Position numbers and translations under genes: made by a program. Shown in pieces: positions 51,281 to 61,346 of a DNA stretch of 64,000 nt (its first letter is position 1; each line of letters opens with the position of its first letter). A model generated the notes under the pieces. The model was given only the letters and a program-made list of their open reading frames with translations, was not told the origin of the DNA and searched no databases. The DNA is from Candidatus Colenecus caballi (GTDB lineage: Bacteria; Bacteroidota; Bacteroidia; Bacteroidales; Bacteroidaceae): assembly GCA_018065615.1 (NCBI GenBank), contig JAGHSY010000031.1, positions 20,672-84,671 of the forward strand, read 5' to 3'.

Positions 51281-51451
51281 ATGGCATACGTTATTGGAGA
51301 CGACTGCATTGCATGCGGAACCTGCATCGATGAATGTCCGTCAGAGGCTATTTCTGAAGGTGAAAAGTATTCAATCAACCCTGATTTGTGTGTAGATTGC
51401 GGCACTTGCGCCGGTGTCTGCCCGTCAGAAGCTATCCATCCGGGAGAATAA
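51281..51451 (+). CDS. 2[4Fe-4S] ferredoxin
   Basis: A 56-residue frame gives a classic bacterial ferredoxin with two clusters: CIACGTCIDECPSEAI and CVDCGTCAGVCPSEAI, each the C-x2-C-x2-C-x3-CP motif. It is a soluble low-potential electron carrier. The gene is monocistronic, with a strong promoter upstream and a terminator downstream. It is too short for common length cut-offs. Confidence 0.95.
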   Translation: MAYVIGDDCIACGTCIDECPSEAISEGEKYSINPDLCVDCGTCAGVCPSEAIHPGE

Positions 51452-51473
51452 GCCCGTACAAGGAGACAAAAGT

Positions 51474-51502
51474 CAGGGACGCCGCAAGGTGTCCCTTTTT
51501 TT
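51474..51502 (+). terminator. Terminator of the ferredoxin gene
   Basis: AGGGACGCC pairs with GGTGTCCCT across a GCAA tetraloop (G-U pairs included), followed by a run of seven T residues. Confidence 0.85.
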
Positions 51503-51511
51503 GATTATTTT

Positions 51512-51542
51512 TTTGCTTAAAAGGAAAATAGTGCTATCTTTG
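51512..51542 (+). promoter_or_regulatory. Promoter of rplS
   Basis: TTTG (51512-51515), a 19-base spacer and TATCTTTG (51535-51542) match the consensus. Transcription would begin near 51548, with a leader of about 78 bases. Confidence 0.7.
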
Positions 51543-51625
51543 CGCCGCTTTATCGCGATCGCTGTCAAGGAAGAGTAACTCGATATGTCGCGTCAGGCAT
51601 ATAACAACTACATTTTTTTTGGAAA

Positions 51626-51985
51626 ATGGATTTAATCAAAATTGCAGAAGAGGCATTTGCTACCGGTAATGAAGGCAAGTTCCCGGCATTCAAGTCTGGT
51701 GACACCGTAACCGTAGCTTATCGTATTGTTGAAGGTAACAAGGAACGTATCCAGCTTTACCGTGGCGTAGTAATCAAGATCAGCGGTCATGGTGACAACC
51801 GTCGTTTCACTGTCCGCAAGATGTCAGGTACCGTTGGTGTTGAACGTATATTCCCAATCAGTTCACCGGCTATTGACAGCATTGAGGTCAACAAGATAGG
51901 TAAGGTACGTCGTGCAAAACTGTATTATCTGCGCAATCTGACAGGTAAGAAGGCACGTATCCGTGAAAAGAGGGCAAATGCCTGA
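51626..51985 (+). CDS. rplS: 50S ribosomal protein L19
   Basis: The 119-residue protein has the L19 motifs [52 protein letters not shown] and [20 protein letters not shown]19 lies at the interface of the ribosomal subunits. It is monocistronic with its own promoter and terminator and a leader of about 78 bases. Confidence 0.97.
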   Translation: MDLIKIAEEAFATGNEGKFPAFKSGDTVTVAYRIVEGNKERIQLYRGVVIKISGHGDNRRFTVRKMSGTVGVERIFPISSPAIDSIEVNKIGKVRRAKLYYLRNLTGKKARIREKRANA

Positions 51986-52004
51986 TTCCGGGATATTTCA
52001 AAAC

Positions 52005-52038
52005 AAAAAGCGGCACCAGAGCGGTTGCCGCTTTTTTT
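52005..52038 (+). terminator. Terminator of rplS
   Basis: AAAAGCGGCA pairs with TGCCGCTTTT across a CCAGAGCGGT loop and is followed by more T residues. Confidence 0.85.
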
Positions 52039-52041
52039 TAT

Positions 52042-52049
52042 TACCTTTG
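52042..52049 (+). promoter_or_regulatory. -7 element of the rfbC operon
   Basis: TACCTTTG lies directly after the rplS terminator and 18 bases before the rfbC ATG. The -33 region overlaps the terminator stem and shows no clear TTTG. Confidence 0.5.
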
Positions 52050-52067
52050 ACATGAATAATTGATGAC

Positions 52068-52664
52068 ATGGATATAATAGAGACTGGAATACCGGGCGTC
52101 TTCATACTGGAACCTAAAGTGTTCGGTGATGCCCGAGGCTATTTTTTCGAATCATTTTCCAAAAGGGAATTTGACGATAAGGTGCTTCCTCATGTGTTTT
52201 CTGCAAGCGCTTCACAATATGCGGAGAAAAAGATTGATTTCGTTCAGGACAATGAAAGCCGCAGCTGTTACGGCGTATTGCGCGGACTTCATTTCCAGAA
52301 GCCTCCGTATGCCCAAAGCAAACTTGTACGCGTAGCTGTGGGCTCAGTCCTGGATGTGGCTGTTGACATTCGCAAGGGGTCACCGACTTATGGACAGCAT
52401 GTGGCTGTGGAACTGTCAGCGGATAATCACAGAGCTTTGTTCCTGCCTCGTGGTATGGCTCATGGATTTGCTGTTCTCAGTGAAGATGTCATATTCCAGT
52501 ACAAATGTGACAATTTCTACGCACCTTCAAGTGAAGGCGGAATAGCATGGAATGATCCGGATCTGGCTATTGACTGGCAGGTTCCATCGGACCGTATGAT
52601 TTTGAGTGAGAAGGATTCGCATCATCCTCTATTCAAGGATTTTGATTCACCGTTCATTTTCTGA
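52068..52664 (+). CDS. rfbC: dTDP-4-dehydrorhamnose 3,5-epimerase
   Basis: The 198-residue cupin enzyme has GDARGYFFESFSKREFDD, the catalytic His in RGLHFQKPPYAQSKLVRV, the DVAVDIRKGSPTYG block and LPRGMAHGFAVLSED. It epimerises dTDP-4-dehydro-6-deoxyglucose, the third step to dTDP-L-rhamnose. It lies five bases upstream of rfbD; rfbA and rfbB are not in the window. Confidence 0.96.
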   Translation: MDIIETGIPGVFILEPKVFGDARGYFFESFSKREFDDKVLPHVFSASASQYAEKKIDFVQDNESRSCYGVLRGLHFQKPPYAQSKLVRVAVGSVLDVAVDIRKGSPTYGQHVAVELSADNHRALFLPRGMAHGFAVLSEDVIFQYKCDNFYAPSSEGGIAWNDPDLAIDWQVPSDRMILSEKDSHHPLFKDFDSPFIF

Positions 52665-52669
52665 TTGCA

Positions 52670-53557
52670 ATGAATATTCTGGTTACCGGCGGAAACGGTC
52701 AGCTTGGCAATGAAATGAGAACTCTGGCAAAGGGTTCCTCAAACAGTTATATTTTTTCTGATGTCACCACTCCGGACGGTGTAGACACTCTGATACTGGA
52801 CATAACTGATCCGGTTCAGATTGAAAAGGTGGTACATGACGCCCAAATAGAGTGCATTGTCAACTGTGCGGCATATACCAATGTGGAAAAGGCCGAAGAA
52901 CAGGAGGAACTGGCATACCGGCTGAATGCTGAAGCTGTCGGAAATCTGGCCGCAGTTGCAGCCAAGTATAATGTCCTTCTTGTCCATGTCTCGACAGATT
53001 ATGTTTTTCAGGGTACAGACTGTCTTCCATGTACTGAAGACCGCCCAACCAATCCGACAGGCGCTTATGGCCGCACCAAACTTGCAGGTGAACAGGCTGT
53101 TATATCAAGCGGATGCCGCTATGTCATATTCCGGACAGCCTGGCTGTACAGTCCCTACGGGAACAATTTTGTCAAGACCATGCGCCGGCTGACAGCTGAA
53201 CGTGACAGCATTAATGTGGTGTTTGATCAGGTCGGTACGCCTACATATGCGGCAGACCTGGCTTATGCCATTTTTGACATAATCGAAAACAAAAAGTCCG
53301 ATGGTAACGAGGGCATATATCATTTCAGCAATGAAGGGGTGTGCAGCTGGTATGACTTTGCCATTGCCATAGCAAAGATGAGCGGAAACCTTTCATGCGT
53401 AATCAACCCATGCCATTCCGATGAATTCCCCAGTAAGGTGACACGTCCGGCTTTCTCTGTCCTTGATAAGACAAAATACAAGAATACATTCGGCTGCAGA
53501 GTCCCATATTGGACTGAAAGTCTGAAGAAATGCATTGACATTATCAATTCAATTTGA
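52670..53557 (+). CDS. rfbD: dTDP-4-dehydrorhamnose reductase
   Basis: The 295-residue SDR-type protein begins NILVTGGNGQLGNEMRTLA and has STDYVFQG, the YGRTKLAGEQAV catalytic block and RTAWLYSPYGNNFVKTM. It performs the last step to dTDP-L-rhamnose for surface polysaccharide. It is six bases upstream of the Wzi-like gene, linking sugar synthesis to capsule assembly. Confidence 0.96.
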   Translation: MNILVTGGNGQLGNEMRTLAKGSSNSYIFSDVTTPDGVDTLILDITDPVQIEKVVHDAQIECIVNCAAYTNVEKAEEQEELAYRLNAEAVGNLAAVAAKYNVLLVHVSTDYVFQGTDCLPCTEDRPTNPTGAYGRTKLAGEQAVISSGCRYVIFRTAWLYSPYGNNFVKTMRRLTAERDSINVVFDQVGTPTYAADLAYAIFDIIENKKSDGNEGIYHFSNEGVCSWYDFAIAIAKMSGNLSCVINPCHSDEFPSKVTRPAFSVLDKTKYKNTFGCRVPYWTESLKKCIDIINSI

Positions 53558-53563
53558 AACGGA

Positions 53564-55219
53564 ATGAAGTACAGACTGCTGGTTCTGCTGTCGTTGTGCC
53601 TGTCCGCACCTCTGTGCCTGAATGCTCAGAGTGAAGACCAGTTTGAGGATGATCCTTTTGCTGCCCAGCAGAACAGCATGCCCCGTGCAAGACGGGGAAC
53701 GTCAGGCTGGCAGCCTGCAGGCTATGCCAATCAGCAGGATATGGTCAATGCTATGCTGAATGCCAAAATCAGACGGAGTCTCAAGTATCGTTTTGAATCA
53801 GTGGGTGTTCTTGGTAACGGCCTGAATGCTCCATTCTGGACAACAGCCAACAGGCAGGGGCTGTCATCGGTTGAAAAGTCCAACGGATATATGCGATACG
53901 GCATGTTCGGTGAAATGTTGCTGCCAAGCACATTCGGAGTGAAGTACGGTATGGATCTGGGCCTAGGAGCAGGCCTGCAGGAAAACTGGTTTGTCCAGCA
54001 GCTGTACATTGACTTGGATTGGAAATGTCTGGGGCTTTCAATCGGTATGAAGGAACGCTCTTGTGAACTTGTCAACTGTGAGTTGGGCAGCGGCGGTCTG
54101 ACATGGTCAGGCAACAGCAGTCCCATACCTCAAATCAGGGCAGGCATTCCGCAGTTTGTCAGACTTGGATTTCTTGGCAACTGGGTGGCCTTAAAGGGAC
54201 ATGTGGCATACGGTCTGTTTACAGATAACAAGTGGCGCTCCAGGAACGGTGGCTCCTATACCGACGGCATAATGTTCCATAGCAAAGATGTGTTTTTTAA
54301 AGTTGGAGACAAGGACCGTTTTCCTTTGGAGGCCACCATCGGACTTGAAATGTATGCCATGTTTGGAGGAACAATGCATAACCGCAGTTTTTCTCCTGGT
54401 GATCCTGTCTTTGAATCTTATGATCTGCCTCATGACCTTAAGGCCTGCTGGAAAGCGCTTCTGCCTTTCAATAAAGCCGGTGAGCAGACAAAGCAGAATG
54501 GAAACACTTTGGGAAGCTGGCATCTGTCTTTGGACTGGACAGCCGATGAATGGCGTGTCCGTGCATATTACGAGCATTTTTATGAAGACCATTCCAGCTT
54601 GCTGGGAATAGAATATAAGGCCGATGCGGACGGCAACAAGGGCTTTGTCCGATATGGCATGAAACGTAACTGGTTTGACGGACTTTGGGGACTTGAAATC
54701 AATTTCCCTCAGGAAATGCCTGTCAGAAATCTGGTTCTGGAATTTATGAACACCAAGGGGCAGTGCGGCGCTGTATATAAGCCGAAAAATGTGCCTTTGG
54801 CTGAAGGTGTGGACGGTCGTGACGGAATGTACAACCATGAGATATATGATTCCTACAGTATGAACGGATACACAATTGGCAATCCGGTTCTGTTGTCGCC
54901 TGTGTACAACAACTTCGGCAACCAGCGCCTTTTGAGCAACAGGGTGAACATGTTTCATGTAGGAATTGACGGTGGCTTGGGCAACAGGATTGACTATCAG
55001 CTGAAATGCTCTGTTACCAGGCATTGGGGAACATATGAACTCCCGTTTGACAGTGTGCGCAGCATATTGTCCGGTATGGCATCGGCCTATTGGCTGGCAG
55101 GCAAGGATTACAGTTGGAAAATTGGCCTGTCATACGCCTTTGACAGGGATGACAGCTTATGGTTGGGTAATAATGACGGCGTAATGGTTTCCATTGTCAA
55201 ATCCTGGAAAATTCTATGA
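53564..55219 (+). CDS. Capsule-assembly Wzi-family outer-membrane protein
   Basis: The 551-residue protein has a signal peptide (MKYRLLVLLSLCLSAPLCLN) and a barrel-forming body with alternating strands, the aromatic-rich APFWTTANRQGLSS, MRYGMFGEMLLPSTFGVKYG, RAGIPQFVRLGFLGNWVALKG and MNTKGQCGAVYK. These fit the Bacteroidota Wzi family, thought to help attach capsule at the outer membrane. A low-complexity acidic stretch (EDQFEDDPFAAQQNS) follows the signal. It overlaps the next lipoprotein gene by four bases. Confidence 0.8.
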   Translation: MKYRLLVLLSLCLSAPLCLNAQSEDQFEDDPFAAQQNSMPRARRGTSGWQPAGYANQQDMVNAMLNAKIRRSLKYRFESVGVLGNGLNAPFWTTANRQGLSSVEKSNGYMRYGMFGEMLLPSTFGVKYGMDLGLGAGLQENWFVQQLYIDLDWKCLGLSIGMKERSCELVNCELGSGGLTWSGNSSPIPQIRAGIPQFVRLGFLGNWVALKGHVAYGLFTDNKWRSRNGGSYTDGIMFHSKDVFFKVGDKDRFPLEATIGLEMYAMFGGTMHNRSFSPGDPVFESYDLPHDLKACWKALLPFNKAGEQTKQNGNTLGSWHLSLDWTADEWRVRAYYEHFYEDHSSLLGIEYKADADGNKGFVRYGMKRNWFDGLWGLEINFPQEMPVRNLVLEFMNTKGQCGAVYKPKNVPLAEGVDGRDGMYNHEIYDSYSMNGYTIGNPVLLSPVYNNFGNQRLLSNRVNMFHVGIDGGLGNRIDYQLKCSVTRHWGTYELPFDSVRSILSGMASAYWLAGKDYSWKIGLSYAFDRDDSLWLGNNDGVMVSIVKSWKIL

Positions 55220-55644
55220 AAATCAAAACGGTGTTTCTTCTGACAGTATTGCTGTTGGCGTCATGTGAAAATGTGTTCCATAATGACAGGCTGGATTACA
55301 TGTGGCGCCTTGACAAGGTGGAATATGCTGACGGACATGATTTTGACGGCAATGCCTGTGATGTGGAAATGAAATCCCAACATTGGGCGTCATTTGCCAG
55401 GGATATTGTCGTCCTGGAAAAATATGGGGAGTCGGACACGTGCGGGGTATATGGTCTGTTCTCTGAAAATTCAGACAGCATATATCTGGATTTTTCAATC
55501 TGGACCGATACAGCATCAATCTGTTCGGATTTGAAGAGCTTTGGAATCGGCACAATTAAATCCGCCTTCAGACTGGAGATGTCTGACAGGAAACAGATGG
55601 TGCTTTCCGGAAACCGTACAGACCTGTATTTTACACGTTGGTGA
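55216..55644 (+). CDS. Lipocalin-like small lipoprotein
   Basis: The 142-residue protein has a lipoprotein signal ([17 protein letters not shown], acylated Cys17) and a beta-rich body ([50 protein letters not shown]) like the lipocalin-like lipoproteins common in Bacteroidota. Function is unknown. It starts in an ATGA overlap with the Wzi-like gene (55216-55219), and its last 14 bases overlap the end of the convergent lolD. Confidence 0.6.
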   Translation: MKIKTVFLLTVLLLASCENVFHNDRLDYMWRLDKVEYADGHDFDGNACDVEMKSQHWASFARDIVVLEKYGESDTCGVYGLFSENSDSIYLDFSIWTDTASICSDLKSFGIGTIKSAFRLEMSDRKQMVLSGNRTDLYFTRW

Positions 55645-56299
55645 TCTGCCCTTCAATTCTTCCGTCCAAGAGCCTTATCTGACGGTCTGCAAGCTTGGCT
55701 AGGGAATCGTCATGTGTGACTATCACGAATGTCTGCCCCAAGTCTTTACGAAGTTTCAGTATGAGGTTGTGCAATTCCTGACGGTTGTGGCTGTCAAGAC
55801 TGCCTGATGGTTCATCGGCCAATATGACATCAGGCTGGTTGACTAGAGCCCTGGCTACGGCAATGCGCTGTTTCTCTCCTCCTGACAATTCCGATGGCTT
55901 GTGACTGCCACGCTCGGCAAGCCCAAGCAGTTCAAGCAGTTCGTCAGCTCTGGCTGCGGCGTTGCTCATGCTGTTCCCTGCAATAAGAGAAGGTATCATG
56001 ATGTTTTCCTTAGCATTGAATTCCGGCAGCAGCTGGTGGAACTGGAATACGAATCCTATGTGCCTGTTGCGGAATGCTGACAGTTGCTTTTCTTTAAGTC
56101 CGGTAATGTCACAGCCGTCATACATGACCTTACCGCCATCGGGCTTGTCCAATGATCCCATAATCTGGAGCAGGGTGGTCTTTCCGGCACCGCTTGGCCC
56201 TGTTATGCTTATGACTTCACCGTTGTTGACTTTCAGACTGATGTCTTTCAGAACATTCAGATTCCCGAAACTTTTTGAAATGTTTACCAGCTCTATCAT
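55631..56299 (-). CDS. lolD: LolD-type ABC transporter ATP-binding protein
   Basis: From the ATG at 56299 the 222-residue ATPase has Walker [13 protein letters not shown]-loop [12 protein letters not shown], signature [15 protein letters not shown] and Walker [13 protein letters not shown]. The motif [13 protein letters not shown] is typical of LolD, which with LolC/E extracts lipoproteins from the inner membrane; the related FtsE or MacB-type ATPases are alternatives. The longer frame from 56362 overlaps tcdA too far. Its start overlaps the tcdA stop (ATGA). Confidence 0.85.
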   Translation of the reverse strand: MIELVNISKSFGNLNVLKDISLKVNNGEVISITGPSGAGKTTLLQIMGSLDKPDGGKVMYDGCDITGLKEKQLSAFRNRHIGFVFQFHQLLPEFNAKENIMIPSLIAGNSMSNAAARADELLELLGLAERGSHKPSELSGGEKQRIAVARALVNQPDVILADEPSGSLDSHNRQELHNLILKLRKDLGQTFVIVTHDDSLAKLADRQIRLLDGRIEGQITNV

Positions 56300-57012
56300 T
56301 TTCCTGTGATTTTTAATACTACGTATTGCGCAATGTGGCATCCGAACATTGCAGGAATCCAACTGACGGTTCCGACAGTTCCTTTGGCAGATCCTTCCAG
56401 ACGTGGCAAAACAGCTTCCGGGTCAGCCTGCTCATTGCTGAATACAACGTCCAATCTGTCGGGAATTTTCGTGCCGGCCAGCCGTTTCCTGACAGCCTTG
56501 CTCAAACCGTCATGATGTGTGCGTGACAGTTTTTCAATATGTATTTCCGATGCTTTTGTACGTGCTCCAGCTCCCATGCTGCTGATGATTGGAATCTCTC
56601 TTGCAAATGCTTCTGTAATGAGCCTGCATTTCGCACCGACAGAATCAATGGCATCGACAATGAAAGTGAATTTCCGGGAGTCCAGTAGTCTGCAGACGTC
56701 TTCTTCTGTGATGAACTGCGGAATGACTCGTACATCAATGCCGGGGTTGATCTGCTTTATCCTTTCCGCCATAACCTGTGCCTTGTTGCACCCGATTGTT
56801 GTTGTCAGGGCAGCAATCTGCCTGTTCAGATTTGACGGTTCGACATTGTCTCCGTCAACAAGTGTCATATGCCCGATGCCTGCACGTCCAAGCATTTCGA
56901 CTGCGTAGCCTCCAACACCTCCGACTCCGATAACAAGAATATTCTGTTCTGCCAGTCTGGCTATGGAGTCTTTGCCAAGCAGAAGTTCGGTCCTGGAGGT
57001 TGTTTCAGACAT
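56296..57012 (-). CDS. tcdA: tRNA threonylcarbamoyladenosine dehydratase, ThiF/E1-like (TcdA)
   Basis: The 238-residue E1-like enzyme has the ATP motif [38 protein letters not shown] and a conserved [13 protein letters not shown] block. TcdA dehydrates t6A37 of tRNA to the cyclic form; the family has no MoeB/ThiF rhodanese partner here. A TATTTTTG -7 element lies at 57032-57039. It precedes lolD by an ATGA overlap. Confidence 0.9.
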   Translation of the reverse strand: MSETTSRTELLLGKDSIARLAEQNILVIGVGGVGGYAVEMLGRAGIGHMTLVDGDNVEPSNLNRQIAALTTTIGCNKAQVMAERIKQINPGIDVRVIPQFITEEDVCRLLDSRKFTFIVDAIDSVGAKCRLITEAFAREIPIISSMGAGARTKASEIHIEKLSRTHHDGLSKAVRKRLAGTKIPDRLDVVFSNEQADPEAVLPRLEGSAKGTVGTVSWIPAMFGCHIAQYVVLKITGK

Positions 57013-57031
57013 GGGTTCTTTTTATTTTATG

Positions 57032-57039
57032 CAAAAATA
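57032..57039 (-). promoter_or_regulatory. -7 element of tcdA-lolD
   Basis: TATTTTTG on the minus strand fits TAnnTTTG, with a leader of about 14 bases to the tcdA ATG at 57012. Confidence 0.45.
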
Positions 57040-57114
57040 TGCAGTTCAATCTGATTTCACTGCAGTTTGATACAAATTTAGGCTTTTTATGTCATCGGAT
57101 TGCCCCAGAAACAC

Positions 57115-57122
57115 TAATTTTG
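57115..57122 (+). promoter_or_regulatory. -7 element of asd
   Basis: TAATTTTG matches the consensus. No TTTG at the -33 distance. The leader would be about 29 bases. Confidence 0.5.
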
Positions 57123-57156
57123 CGGCCAATTAATTCATTTTCAAACAAGAATTCAT

Positions 57157-58167
57157 ATGCGAGTAGCAATTGTTGGAGCCAGCGGAGCTGTAGGACAGGA
57201 GTTTCTGCGTGTGCTGGAAGAGCGTAATTTCCCGCTCGACGAGTTGGTTTTGTTCGGGTCATCCCGCAGTGCCGGATCTTATTACACCTATTGTGGCAAG
57301 AAGATTCAGGTCAAGCTTCTTCAGCATAATGATGATTTCAAGGGAATAGACATAGCTTTCGTTTCAGCCGGCGGTTCAACGTCCGAGGAGTTTGCCGAGA
57401 CTATTACAAAGCATGGTACAATAATGATAGACAATTCAAGCGCTTTCCGCATGGATCCGCATGTGCCTCTGGTCGTGCCTGAAGTGAATCCTGAAGATGC
57501 TCTTGTGCGTCCAAAAGGCATCATTGCCAACCCGAACTGCTCTACAATCATGATGATTGTGGCGCTGAAGGCTTTGAATGACCTGTCTCCTGTAAAGAAT
57601 GTCCAGGTTTCAACCTATCAGGCTGCAAGTGGCGCAGGTGCCGCTGCCATGAAGGAACTGGAAGAGCAGTACCGTCAGGCTCTGGCTGGTGAAAAGGTCA
57701 CTGTGGAGAAATTTGCATATCAGCTTGCCTTTAACCTTATTCCCCATATTGACGTGTTCAAGGAAAGCGGATATACAAAGGAAGAGGAAAAGATGTTTTA
57801 TGAAACCCGTAAGATGTTCCATAATGACATAAACTGCAGCGCAACCTGTGTGCGTGTGCCAGCTCTCCGCTGCCATTCTGAAGCAATATGGGCAGAGACG
57901 GAACAGCCTGTTTCTGTAGAAGCATTCCGCGAAGCGGTCAAGAATGGCCAGGGACTTGTCCTTATGGATGATCCTTCAAAGAAGGAATATCCAATGCCGC
58001 TGTTCCTATCAGGTACAGACCCTGTTTATGTTGGCCGCATACGTAAGGATATTGCAAATCCCAACGTTATTTGCTTCTGGATAGTAGGTGACCAGATCCG
58101 TAAGGGAGCAGCGCTTAATGCAGTTCAGATTGCCGAATATCTGATAGCCCAGAAAGTGGTGAAGTAA
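57157..58167 (+). CDS. asd: Aspartate-semialdehyde dehydrogenase
   Basis: The 336-residue enzyme starts [20 protein letters not shown] and has the catalytic cysteine in [41 protein letters not shown] and [19 protein letters not shown]. It reduces aspartyl phosphate to aspartate semialdehyde for lysine, diaminopimelate, threonine and methionine synthesis. It is monocistronic and ends at a bidirectional terminator. Confidence 0.97.
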   Translation: MRVAIVGASGAVGQEFLRVLEERNFPLDELVLFGSSRSAGSYYTYCGKKIQVKLLQHNDDFKGIDIAFVSAGGSTSEEFAETITKHGTIMIDNSSAFRMDPHVPLVVPEVNPEDALVRPKGIIANPNCSTIMMIVALKALNDLSPVKNVQVSTYQAASGAGAAAMKELEEQYRQALAGEKVTVEKFAYQLAFNLIPHIDVFKESGYTKEEEKMFYETRKMFHNDINCSATCVRVPALRCHSEAIWAETEQPVSVEAFREAVKNGQGLVLMDDPSKKEYPMPLFLSGTDPVYVGRIRKDIANPNVICFWIVGDQIRKGAALNAVQIAEYLIAQKVVK

Positions 58168-58180
58168 GGATTTTTCCATA

Positions 58181-58218
58181 AAAAGAAAGAGGCTCCGAAT
58201 CAGGAGCCTCTTTCTTTT
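58181..58218. terminator. Bidirectional terminator between asd and the sugar porter
   Basis: AAAAGAAAGAGGCTCC pairs with GGAGCCTCTTTCTTTT across GAATCA, a perfect 16-bp stem with A and T tails on both sides. Confidence 0.9.
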
Positions 58219-58220
58219 TA

Positions 58221-59666
58221 TCATTTGTTCATCTTGTCTTTCCAAAGTGAACTCATCTCTTCCAGAGTCTTGCCCTTTGTTTCCGGCACAAGCTTCAATA
58301 CGAATAATGCGGAAAGGATTGAGAATGAGGCGTAAATGAGGTAGGTGCCTCCAACACTCCATTCACACAATGACGGGAATGTTGATGAAATTACATAATT
58401 CGAGATCCACTGGGCTGCAACGGCAATGGCAACAGCGTTGCCGCGTATCGTATTCGGGAAAATTTCCGATATGAGTACCCAACATATCGGTCCCCATGAC
58501 ATCATGAATGATGCTGTGTATATTATGATAAACACCAGAGCTGCGATTCCGATAACGTCACAGAACGACAGTATGCTGAGGGCAATCATACCGATGGCCA
58601 TTCCCACGGAACCAATAATAAGCAGAGGCTTGCGTCCGAACTTGTCAACAGTGCAGATGGCAACGACGGTGAACAGAATATTGACAACGCCCATGACGAC
58701 TGTCTGAATCATTGCTGCATCACCGCTCGAACCCATGTTCTGGAATATTCGTGGGGCATAATACAATACGACATTGATTCCGACGGCCTGTTGGAAGAAT
58801 GAGAGCAGAACGCCGACAACAATTACCAGAATACCGTATGAGAACAGCTTCTCCTTCTTCTCCACCATCGTGTCCTTGATTTCCTGAAGAATTTCCTGGG
58901 CGCGTCCTTCTCCGTTGATGCGTGAAAGGACTTCCATTGCCTTCTGGGTGTTTCCGCGCATCACAAGGTAACGCGGGGTCTTGGGAACTAACAGCAGAAG
59001 AAGACCGAAGGCACCTGCCGGGAAGGCTTCGCTGACGAACATCTTGCGCCATCCTATATTCACCATTGCGGCCTGAATGAGTTCCGGGGTGTCGGCCAGA
59101 CCGCTGCGGATCAGAGTGTTGATGGCGTAAACCACCAACTGACCGAATATGATGGCGAACTGGTTGCAGGATACCAGGGTGCCGCGAATCTGGGCGGGAG
59201 CAACTTCGGCAATATACATGGGACATATGGCCGATGCCATTCCGACGCCTATGCCTCCTAAAATCCTGTAGAGAATGAATGCCCACATAAGTCCCTTGGT
59301 GGCCTCGCCTGGCTGGAAAAATTCAAAGTTGGGACGGAACAGGAATTCTGGCATGTAGCTTCCAAGTGCAGACAGGAAAAACAGTACTGACGCAAAAATC
59401 AGTGCGTTTCTTCTGCCAAGCCGTGTTGCCATGATGCCCGAAATCAGACCGCCGACAATACAGCCTATGAGAGCAGAGGAAGTGACAAAACCATGCATGC
59501 CGGTTGTGTAATAATCTCCAAGTCCGCTGACGAAGAACTTCTGTAGCGCCTGCTCGGCTCCGGAAATTACAGCTGTGTCATATCCGAACAGCAGACCTCC
59601 AATTACAGCTACGGCGCAAATTCCATAAAGATAGGCTTTGCTGCCTGTTTCCTTATAATTACTCAT
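58221..59666 (-). CDS. Sugar porter (MFS) family proton symporter, XylE-like
   Basis: The 481-residue protein has twelve predicted membrane helices and the sugar-porter signatures GGLLFGYDTAVISGAEQAL, RLGRRNALIFA, PMYIAEVAPAQIRGTLVS, the RYLVMRGN loop and PETKGKTLEEMSSLW. It imports a hexose or pentose with protons; XylE is the nearest bacterial model, but the sugar is not predictable. It faces asd across the shared terminator and has its own promoter. Confidence 0.92.
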   Translation of the reverse strand: MSNYKETGSKAYLYGICAVAVIGGLLFGYDTAVISGAEQALQKFFVSGLGDYYTTGMHGFVTSSALIGCIVGGLISGIMATRLGRRNALIFASVLFFLSALGSYMPEFLFRPNFEFFQPGEATKGLMWAFILYRILGGIGVGMASAICPMYIAEVAPAQIRGTLVSCNQFAIIFGQLVVYAINTLIRSGLADTPELIQAAMVNIGWRKMFVSEAFPAGAFGLLLLLVPKTPRYLVMRGNTQKAMEVLSRINGEGRAQEILQEIKDTMVEKKEKLFSYGILVIVVGVLLSFFQQAVGINVVLYYAPRIFQNMGSSGDAAMIQTVVMGVVNILFTVVAICTVDKFGRKPLLIIGSVGMAIGMIALSILSFCDVIGIAALVFIIIYTASFMMSWGPICWVLISEIFPNTIRGNAVAIAVAAQWISNYVISSTFPSLCEWSVGGTYLIYASFSILSALFVLKLVPETKGKTLEEMSSLWKDKMNK

Positions 59667-59706
59667 AAGATTGATGATTTTCGTTTGATGTTTGAGTCTG
59701 AAATGA

Positions 59707-59736
59707 CAAATTTAAACATATTGCATGCAATTTCAA
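59707..59736 (-). promoter_or_regulatory. Promoter of the sugar porter gene
   Basis: On the minus strand TTG (59736-59734), a 19-base spacer and TAAATTTG (59714-59707) fit the consensus, with a leader of about 35 bases. Confidence 0.6.
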
Positions 59737-59867
59737 CGATTTGCTTTCCATTTTTTTGAACTCATGCCTGGGTCTGTGCTGATTTGTAAGTAATAATTAC
59801 TATTGCTAATGGCTAGATTTTGCTGTCTCGCGACAAACGGTTAACTTAGCGGAAAAATTCAAATGAT

Positions 59868-60185
59868 ATGGAACCGAATGGAAATGGACAGAAGCAGCTT
59901 CAGATAGAGCTGAAAGACGAGATGGCACAGGGAGTATATTCCAATCTGGCAATGATAACGCATTCGTCATCGGAGTTCGTTATGGATTTTATCAGCATTC
60001 TGCCCGGCATGGCAAAAGCGCAGGTCAAGTCAAGAGTCATCATGTCGCCTGAACATGCAAAGAGGCTGCTGTTTGCGTTGCAGGACAACATTGCCAAGTA
60101 TGAGAGTGCGTTTGGAAAAATTGAAATGAATGGACCCAAGTCAACATACATGCCTCCGATTTCGGACTTCCATGGTGAAGCCTGA
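59868..60185 (+). CDS. DUF3467 family protein
   Basis: The 105-residue protein matches DUF3467: the LQIELKDEMAQGVYSNLAMI opening, TIHSSSEFVMDFISILPG-like HSSSEFVMDFISILPGMAKA, and RVIMSPEHAKRLLFALQDNI. The family is widespread and of unknown function. It lies alone between the sugar porter and the ribosomal operon. Confidence 0.85.
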   Translation: MEPNGNGQKQLQIELKDEMAQGVYSNLAMITHSSSEFVMDFISILPGMAKAQVKSRVIMSPEHAKRLLFALQDNIAKYESAFGKIEMNGPKSTYMPPISDFHGEA

Positions 60186-60285
60186 CAAAAAGGCTCTCTT
60201 TCATGATGGCGGGTGGCTTTTCGGCTATCTGCCATCTTTTTTTGTGCTTTTTTAAAACAAAAACTTCAAAAACAAAGGGTTTTCG

Positions 60286-60316
60286 CTTGCGGTATTAAAT
60301 AATAACCGTATCTTTG
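60286..60316 (+). promoter_or_regulatory. Promoter of the str-S10 ribosomal operon
   Basis: TTG (60287-60289), a 19-base spacer and TATCTTTG (60309-60316) match the consensus. Transcription would start near 60323, with a leader of about 50 bases. Confidence 0.7.
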
Positions 60317-60372
60317 CACGCCAAAAAATTTCGGATTTACTATTTATAATATAATAATTAAAAACTAAAAAC

Positions 60373-60756
60373 ATGCCAACAATTCAGCAGTTAGTACGCA
60401 AAGGACGTCAGGTCCTGGAGGACAAGAGTAAGTCTCCAGCCCTTGATTCCTGCCCTCAGAGAAGAGGCGTTTGCGTTAGAGTTTACACAACAACACCTAA
60501 GAAGCCTAACTCAGCCATGAGAAAGGTTGCACGTGTCCGTCTGACCAACCAGAAGGAAGTCAACTCATACATTCCGGGTGAAGGTCACAACCTGCAGGAA
60601 CACTCAATCGTTCTGGTTCGTGGCGGTCGTGTCAAGGATCTTCCTGGTGTACGTTATCACATCATTCGCGGCACACTTGATACAGCCGGTGTAAACGGCC
60701 GTCTACAGAGACGTTCAAAGTATGGTGCAAAGCGTCCGAAAGCAGCTAAGAAGTAA
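60373..60756 (+). CDS. rpsL: 30S ribosomal protein S12
   Basis: The 127-residue protein is S12: [58 protein letters not shown] and [19 protein letters not shown]. The two lysines at the streptomycin-resistance hot spots (PKKPNS and GGRVKDLPG) are the sensitive type. It is first in the str operon. Confidence 0.98.
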   Translation: MPTIQQLVRKGRQVLEDKSKSPALDSCPQRRGVCVRVYTTTPKKPNSAMRKVARVRLTNQKEVNSYIPGEGHNLQEHSIVLVRGGRVKDLPGVRYHIIRGTLDTAGVNGRLQRRSKYGAKRPKAAKK

Positions 60757-60860
60757 TCAATAACAAAGTTTTGGTCTGTGGATTTAGGTTGAGTAAATGT
60801 CCAGGCGTGGACGTTGAAGAATCAAGAAAGACAACCCGAACGAAACAAAATTTTTGAAAA

Positions 60861-61337
60861 ATGAGAAAAGCAAAACCAAAAAAGCGTGTCATCCTGCCGG
60901 ATCCTGTTTTCGGTGACGTTGCAGTGACAAAGTTCGTAAACCATCTCATGTATGATGGCAAGAAGAACACTTCATTCGAAATCTTCTATGAGAGCCTTGA
61001 CAAGGTAAAGGCCAAAATGCCTAACGAAGAAATGTCTGCCCTTGAAATTTGGAAGAAGGCTCTTGACAACATTACTCCTCAGGTAGAGGTCAAGTCCCGC
61101 CGTATAGGTGGTGCAACATTCCAGGTTCCTACAGAAATCCGTGCTGACCGCAAGGAGTCAATCTCAATGAAGAACCTTATTTCTTACGCACGCAAGCGCG
61201 GTGGAAAGTCAATGTCTGACAAGCTTTGTGCAGAAATCATTGATGCATTCAACAACGCCGGTGGCGCATTCAAACGTAAGGAAGACATGCACCGTATGGC
61301 TGAAGCCAACAGGGCATTTGCACATTTCAGATTCTAA
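60861..61337 (+). CDS. rpsG: 30S ribosomal protein S7
   Basis: The 158-residue S7 protein has [60 protein letters not shown] and the final [18 protein letters not shown]. It nucleates the 30S head on 16S rRNA. It lies 104 bases after rpsL and nine bases before the fusA ATG. Confidence 0.98.
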   Translation: MRKAKPKKRVILPDPVFGDVAVTKFVNHLMYDGKKNTSFEIFYESLDKVKAKMPNEEMSALEIWKKALDNITPQVEVKSRRIGGATFQVPTEIRADRKESISMKNLISYARKRGGKSMSDKLCAEIIDAFNNAGGAFKRKEDMHRMAEANRAFAHFRF

Positions 61338-61346
61338 TTGTACTAC

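Noticed and set aside
54191..55024. 277-codon open frame on the minus strand
   Set aside because: It is antisense to the Wzi-like gene and has no domain or start signal.
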